DNA of 8,001 bases from an uncultured Methanomassiliicoccaceae archaeon (GTDB lineage: Archaea; Thermoplasmatota; Thermoplasmata; Methanomassiliicoccales; Methanomethylophilaceae). The notes beneath the pieces are model-generated. The model was not told the DNA's origin, did not search any database, and worked only from the letters and a program-made list of their open reading frames with translations. This document shows positions 5,351 through 8,001 of the stretch, in pieces. Location of the stretch: contig CALYUZ010000028.1 of NCBI GenBank assembly GCA_945492685.1, positions 1 to 8,001 on the forward strand, written 5' to 3'. Position 1 is the first letter of the stretch. Each line of letters starts with the position of its first letter. A program made the position numbers and the translations under genes.

Positions 5351-7089
5351 AGTCCCAACTCCCTCTCGGACATCTGCGACCTAGCGATGTCCAGATACTC
5401 TTGGCAGCTACGGAGGAGCTCCTCGTGTCTTCCGATCCCGGCCACGGCACCGTCCTTGATAACGACTATGCGGTCGGCATCCATGATGGTGCCGATCCTC
5501 TGGGCCACGATCAGCGTGGTCGTCCCGGCGGTCTCCTCCCTGAGTCTCCGTCTGAGTGTCCTGTCGGTCCTGTAGTCGAGGGCCGAGAACGTGTCGTCGA
5601 AGATGTAGATCTCCGGCTTCCTGCATACGGCCCTGGCGATGGACAGTCTCTGCTTCTGTCCGCCGGAGAGGTTCGTCCCTCCCTGTGACACCTCCCCGTC
5701 GACCCCATTCTCCATGGACGACACGAACTCCGTGGCCTGGGCGATGTCTATCGCACGCCTCACATCCTCCACTGTCCTGGAGTCCGCGGTGTCGCCGTAG
5801 TTGACGTTGGATCCGACAGTGCCCATGAACATGAACGCCTTCTGGGGGACGTACCCTATCCTGGACCTGAGGTCCTTCAGTCCGAACTCGCGGACATCCA
5901 CCCCGTCGACCAGGACCTGTCCACCGGTGGCATCGTAGAACCTGGGGATCAGGTCCACGATGGTGGACTTCCCGCTCCCCGTGGCCCCGATGAACGCCAC
6001 TGTCTCACCCTTCTCCGCCTTGAAGCTGATGTTGTGGAGCACATCCCCGTTTGCACCGGGGTACCTGAAGGAGACGTCCCTGAACTCCACGATTCCGGTC
6101 GAGGATGTCTCCGCACCGTCGCCGTCCGTGATGGACGGTTCCGTGTCGATGACCTCCTGTACACGTTTGGATGCAACCATGGCACGGGGGAGGATCATCA
6201 GGATCATCACCATCATGACGAAGGACATGATGATCTGCATCGCATAGGATGTGAACACCACCATGTCTGAGAACAGGTTCAACGCGTCCAATCCCGCACC
6301 GGCATCCTTGATGAGTATCGCACCGATCCAGTAGATGGCGAGGGTGATGCCGTTCATCACCAGAAGCATCACCGGGAACATGACCGTCATCGCACGGTTC
6401 GCGGACAGGTTCGTATCGGTCAGTTCGTCGTTGGCCCTCCCGAACTTCTCCTCCTGGTAGTCCTCGGCGTTGTATGCACGGACCACGCGGATCCCGGTGA
6501 GGTTCTCCCTGGTGACCCTGTTGATGTTGTCGGTCAATCCCTGGATCCTCCTGAACCTGGGTAGGACGTAAACCATCAGTATGCCGATGGTGGTGAGCAC
6601 GACGATCACGGCCACGGCGGTCGCCATGGACCATTCCCAGTTCTTTCCGGCTATCTTTGCGACGGCCCACACGGCCATGATCGGTGCCCTGATGAAGATC
6701 ATCAGTCCCATCGCCGTTGCCATCTGTATCTGCGTGATGTCGTTGGTGGACCTTGTTATCAGACTGGCGGTGGAGAACCTGTTCATCTCCGCACTCGAGA
6801 AGGACTGCACCTTCCCGTACTGCAGTCCGCGGAGCGTCTTCGCCAGGGATGCCGCGATGTATGCGGCTATGAATCCGATCCCTATGGATATGACCAGGCT
6901 GCCGAAGGCGCACAGGATCATCATGCCGCCGTCGTGGTAGATCGCGTCCATGTCCGTTTCGGGCATGTTCAGCTGGGTCGTGATCCCGGACATGTAGCCG
7001 GGGATCTCCAGTTCCAGGTACACCATGGCCACGACCATGAGGATGCAGACGCCCACGAGGCACCAGTCCTTCTTCCTGAGGTATCTCAA
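5347..7089 (-). CDS. Heterodimeric ABC exporter, degenerate-site subunit
   Basis: Half-transporter of 580 aa, partner of the gene that follows it. A six-helix membrane domain (about residues 10-305) precedes an ATPase domain (about 333-580). Walker A is GATGSGKST (368-376), Q-loop Q416, and signature LSGGQ (474-478), which is canonical. Walker B reads IYIFDD with D499 where the catalytic Glu belongs, and the switch position is Gln530 (VAQR) in place of His. Both changes are the known marks of the TM287-like subunit, which holds the non-hydrolytic site. The start chosen is TTG 7089, giving MRYLRKKDW. No in-frame ATG is closer upstream, AGGAGGGG lies 11 nt before it, and the regulator's TGA (7094-7092) ends 2 nt earlier. 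Extending upstream would only read the regulator gene out of frame; a CTG at 7095 is a less likely start. It ends in an ATGA overlap with the next gene. Confidence 0.92.
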   Translation of the reverse strand: MRYLRKKDWCLVGVCILMVVAMVYLELEIPGYMSGITTQLNMPETDMDAIYHDGGMMILCAFGSLVISIGIGFIAAYIAASLAKTLRGLQYGKVQSFSSAEMNRFSTASLITRSTNDITQIQMATAMGLMIFIRAPIMAVWAVAKIAGKNWEWSMATAVAVIVVLTTIGILMVYVLPRFRRIQGLTDNINRVTRENLTGIRVVRAYNAEDYQEEKFGRANDELTDTNLSANRAMTVMFPVMLLVMNGITLAIYWIGAILIKDAGAGLDALNLFSDMVVFTSYAMQIIMSFVMMVMILMILPRAMVASKRVQEVIDTEPSITDGDGAETSSTGIVEFRDVSFRYPGANGDVLHNISFKAEKGETVAFIGATGSGKSTIVDLIPRFYDATGGQVLVDGVDVREFGLKDLRSRIGYVPQKAFMFMGTVGSNVNYGDTADSRTVEDVRRAIDIAQATEFVSSMENGVDGEVSQGGTNLSGGQKQRLSIARAVCRKPEIYIFDDTFSALDYRTDRTLRRRLREETAGTTTLIVAQRIGTIMDADRIVVIKDGAVAGIGRHEELLRSCQEYLDIARSQMSERELGL

Positions 7090-7091
7090 TA

Positions 7092-7652
7092 TCAGGATGT
7101 CCCCTCCTTTCCATCGGGATCCGGCTCCACGTCGCAGGGAGGCGTGAAGATCGCTGCGAAGGTGTGCAGTCCCTGGACATCCGAGGTGCGTTCCATGTAC
7201 GGTATCAGGAGCTTCCTGATCTCCTTCATCAGATGACCGATCTCCTCCGATGTTGCGTAGATGGGGATCATGCTGAAATCCGATCCGTCCCGGATGATGT
7301 TCGCCCCTTCGCGTTTGCAGTAGTCCTCGAACTCCCCGTATAGGTTGAATGCGAAGCCGCCGAACAGTCTGCAGTACTCGTCGAGGTTGTTGTTCTTGAC
7401 GATGTCCTCGTCGAAGTCCCTGAGGATTTCCCCGATGAAGTACGTCTTCTCGGTGGTCCCCCGGACCTTGGTTTCGGACACCACATCCAGAACTCCAGCA
7501 CTCTCCATGTTCTTGAGGAGACGGTACAGGGTTGTCTGGGGGATGTCGACCCCTTCCTGAAGCATCTGCTTCGCCGTCATCGGTCCTTTCCGTTTCATGG
7601 CCATGAGTATGCTCAGTTTCGCGGAGTTGCCGATGCAGTCCCTGATCGTCAT
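7092..7652 (-). CDS. Winged helix-turn-helix regulator of the efflux operon
   Basis: Transcriptional regulator of 186 aa, first gene of the operon with the two ABC exporter subunits. Residues 1-75 form an ArsR/PadR-like winged helix: KLSILMAMKRKGPMTAKQML is helices 1-2, DIPQTTLYRLLKNMESAGVL (36-55) contains the recognition helix, and TKVRGTTEKTYFIG the wing. Residues about 80-170 are mostly helical and resemble a ligand or dimer domain; I do not recognise a specific ligand. The C-terminal tail PPCDVEPDPDGKEGTS looks disordered. ATG 7652 is preceded directly in frame by TAG, and before that by ATG-GCA-GTC-GAC, so the start depends on how that TAG is read. Its position before the transporter genes, and the inverted repeats at its promoter, suggest that it represses its own operon until the transported compound binds it. 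That role is inferred. Confidence 0.85.
   Translation of the reverse strand: MTIRDCIGNSAKLSILMAMKRKGPMTAKQMLQEGVDIPQTTLYRLLKNMESAGVLDVVSETKVRGTTEKTYFIGEILRDFDEDIVKNNNLDEYCRLFGGFAFNLYGEFEDYCKREGANIIRDGSDFSMIPIYATSEEIGHLMKEIRKLLIPYMERTSDVQGLHTFAAIFTPPCDVEPDPDGKEGTS
7101..7108 (-). promoter_or_regulatory. Ribosome binding site for the first exporter subunit
   Basis: AGGAGGGG on the minus strand (7108-7101) lies within the last codons of the regulator gene and 11 nt before TTG 7089. It supports the unusual TTG start and translational coupling between regulator and transporter. Confidence 0.65.
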
Positions 7653-7673
7653 CTAGTCGACTGCCATGGTGTA

Positions 7674-7731
7674 ACTGTCGGACACAGTGTATTATAATAT
7701 TTCCATTTTGGAAACGTTTATTCCGGAAGAA
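7674..7731 (-). promoter_or_regulatory. Promoter of the efflux operon with three inverted repeats
   Basis: The minus-strand TATA box lies in ATATTATAAT (7700-7691), predicting a transcription start near 7669. Three inverted repeats surround it. ACTGT-N5-ACAGT (7674-7688) lies between box and start. TTTCCA-TTT-TGGAAA (7700-7714) lies directly upstream, over the expected BRE. TTATTCCGGAAGAA (7718-7731) is a palindrome with one mismatch. The last two share a TTCC/GGAA core. No ribosome binding site precedes the gene, in line with a very short leader. These are the best candidate operators for the regulator. Confidence 0.55.
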
Positions 7732-7951
7732 CGTGAAGGGGTCTGATACGGGTGATTGATACAGATGGGGGATGATGAGGCTGATGTCGGGGTAGTTTTG
7801 CAAAAAGTAACATGCAAAAGGTATCGAGAATGTTGGAACTTTAAATATCGAAGTATCTATCGAAAACAGTCAGTTTGAATTGGAATCGTGTCGAGATGGT
7901 TGTGTAACACACAGGATTCACCATCGGGATATCTGGATAGAGAAGAATGAG
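7732..7951. other. Non-coding stretch between the efflux operon and tRNA-Gly
   Basis: No credible coding frame on either strand; the possible starts give only about 20 codons or run into other frames of known genes. The stretch is AT-richer than its surroundings. It holds GCAAAA twice (7800-7805, 7814-7819) and TATCGA three times (7822, 7846, 7858, spaced 24 and 12 bp). It also has a promoter-like TTTAAATA (7840-7847) and an inverted repeat TGTGT-A-ACACA (7901-7911). The part next to the tRNA reads as T- and C-rich on the minus strand (TCATTCTTCTC) and may end the tRNA transcript. Confidence 0.5.
7840..7847 (+). promoter_or_regulatory. Isolated TATA box
   Basis: TTTAAATA matches the archaeal TATA pattern TTTAWATA on the plus strand and would start transcription near 7868. 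Nothing coding lies downstream before the oppositely oriented tRNA. It may drive a small RNA, or it may be chance in an AT-rich spacer; the core TTTAAA reads the same on both strands. Confidence 0.3.
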
Positions 7952-8001
7952 TGCAGCCGCCGGGATTCGAACCCGGGCAATGAGCTTGGAAGGCTCAGAT
8001 C
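7952..8001 (-). tRNA. tRNA-Gly(UCC), 3' part; 5' part off the window
   Basis: Read on the minus strand from 8001: the end of the D arm (GATC), then anticodon stem TGAGC/GCTCA (7997-7993, 7985-7981) around the loop CTTCCAA. The anticodon is TCC at 7990-7988, for glycine GGA codons. A 4-nt variable loop follows, then T-stem CCGGG/CCCGG (7976-7972, 7964-7960) with loop TTCGAAT, acceptor strand CGGCTGC (7959-7953) and discriminator A (7952). No CCA is encoded, so it must be added after transcription. The acceptor 5' strand and most of the D arm lie beyond the right edge, so an intron or other feature there cannot be excluded. Confidence 0.93.

Noticed and set aside
6005..7180. Minus-strand open frame of 391 codons, rich in Arg, His and Asp
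   Set aside because: It is a frame-shifted shadow of the exporter gene, caused by high GC at third positions.
7090..7803. N-terminal extension of the first exporter subunit to a TTG at 7803 (818 aa)
   Set aside because: The extension reads the regulator gene in another frame, is rich in His, Arg and Gln, and crosses the operon promoter. A ribosome binding site and coupling support TTG 7089.
7732..8001. Integration site for a mobile element at the tRNA 3' end
   Set aside because: No second copy of the tRNA 3' sequence and no integrase gene are visible in the window.

Overview
The window looks archaeal. TATA-like boxes sit about 26 bp before likely transcription starts. Several genes are leaderless or nearly so, and GTG and TTG starts occur beside ATG. 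The tRNA has no encoded CCA. AGG is the favoured arginine codon, and all nine readable gene ends use TGA. My best guess is a host-associated methanogen of the Methanomassiliicoccales (Thermoplasmatota). That rests on overall protein character and TAG avoidance, not on a marker gene, so it is moderate at best.

Left part (1-1356): the 3' end of an ABC-2 type export permease (+) faces an Rrf2-family regulator (-), with a hairpin and T-tract between them. The Rrf2 gene has its own promoter region, with an inverted repeat placed like an operator.

Middle (1357-3553): this is a scar. The C-terminal 132 codons of a substrate-binding protein (-) abut, head to head, an ABC ATPase of the LolD/MacB type (+) that has lost everything up to and including Walker A. 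Both genes lack their 5' ends at the same point near 1745-1755. One deletion across a divergent promoter region, or an assembly join, would explain this. Downstream of the ATPase remnant, an intact ThiF/MoeB/HesA-like adenylating enzyme keeps a strong ribosome binding site. It meets, tail to tail with no spacer, a NimA-like flavin-binding split-barrel protein (-).

Right part (3554-7652, -): one operon encodes a winged-helix regulator, then two ABC exporter half-transporters joined by a translational coupling site and an ATGA overlap. The first subunit has a degenerate ATPase site (Asp for the Walker B Glu, Gln for the H-loop His). The second is catalytically complete but has LSAGQ for LSGGQ. 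This is the pattern of a heterodimeric exporter of the TM287/TM288 type. The regulator's promoter carries three inverted repeats around its TATA box, suggesting autoregulated drug or metabolite efflux.

Right edge (7733-8001): about 220 bp of AT-richer non-coding DNA with an isolated promoter-like element, then the 3' part of tRNA-Gly(UCC) on the minus strand. I found no CRISPR array, insertion sequence or integrase. Nothing here amounts to a clearly new system. The most unusual item is the double truncation near 1750, followed by the regulatory region of the efflux operon.
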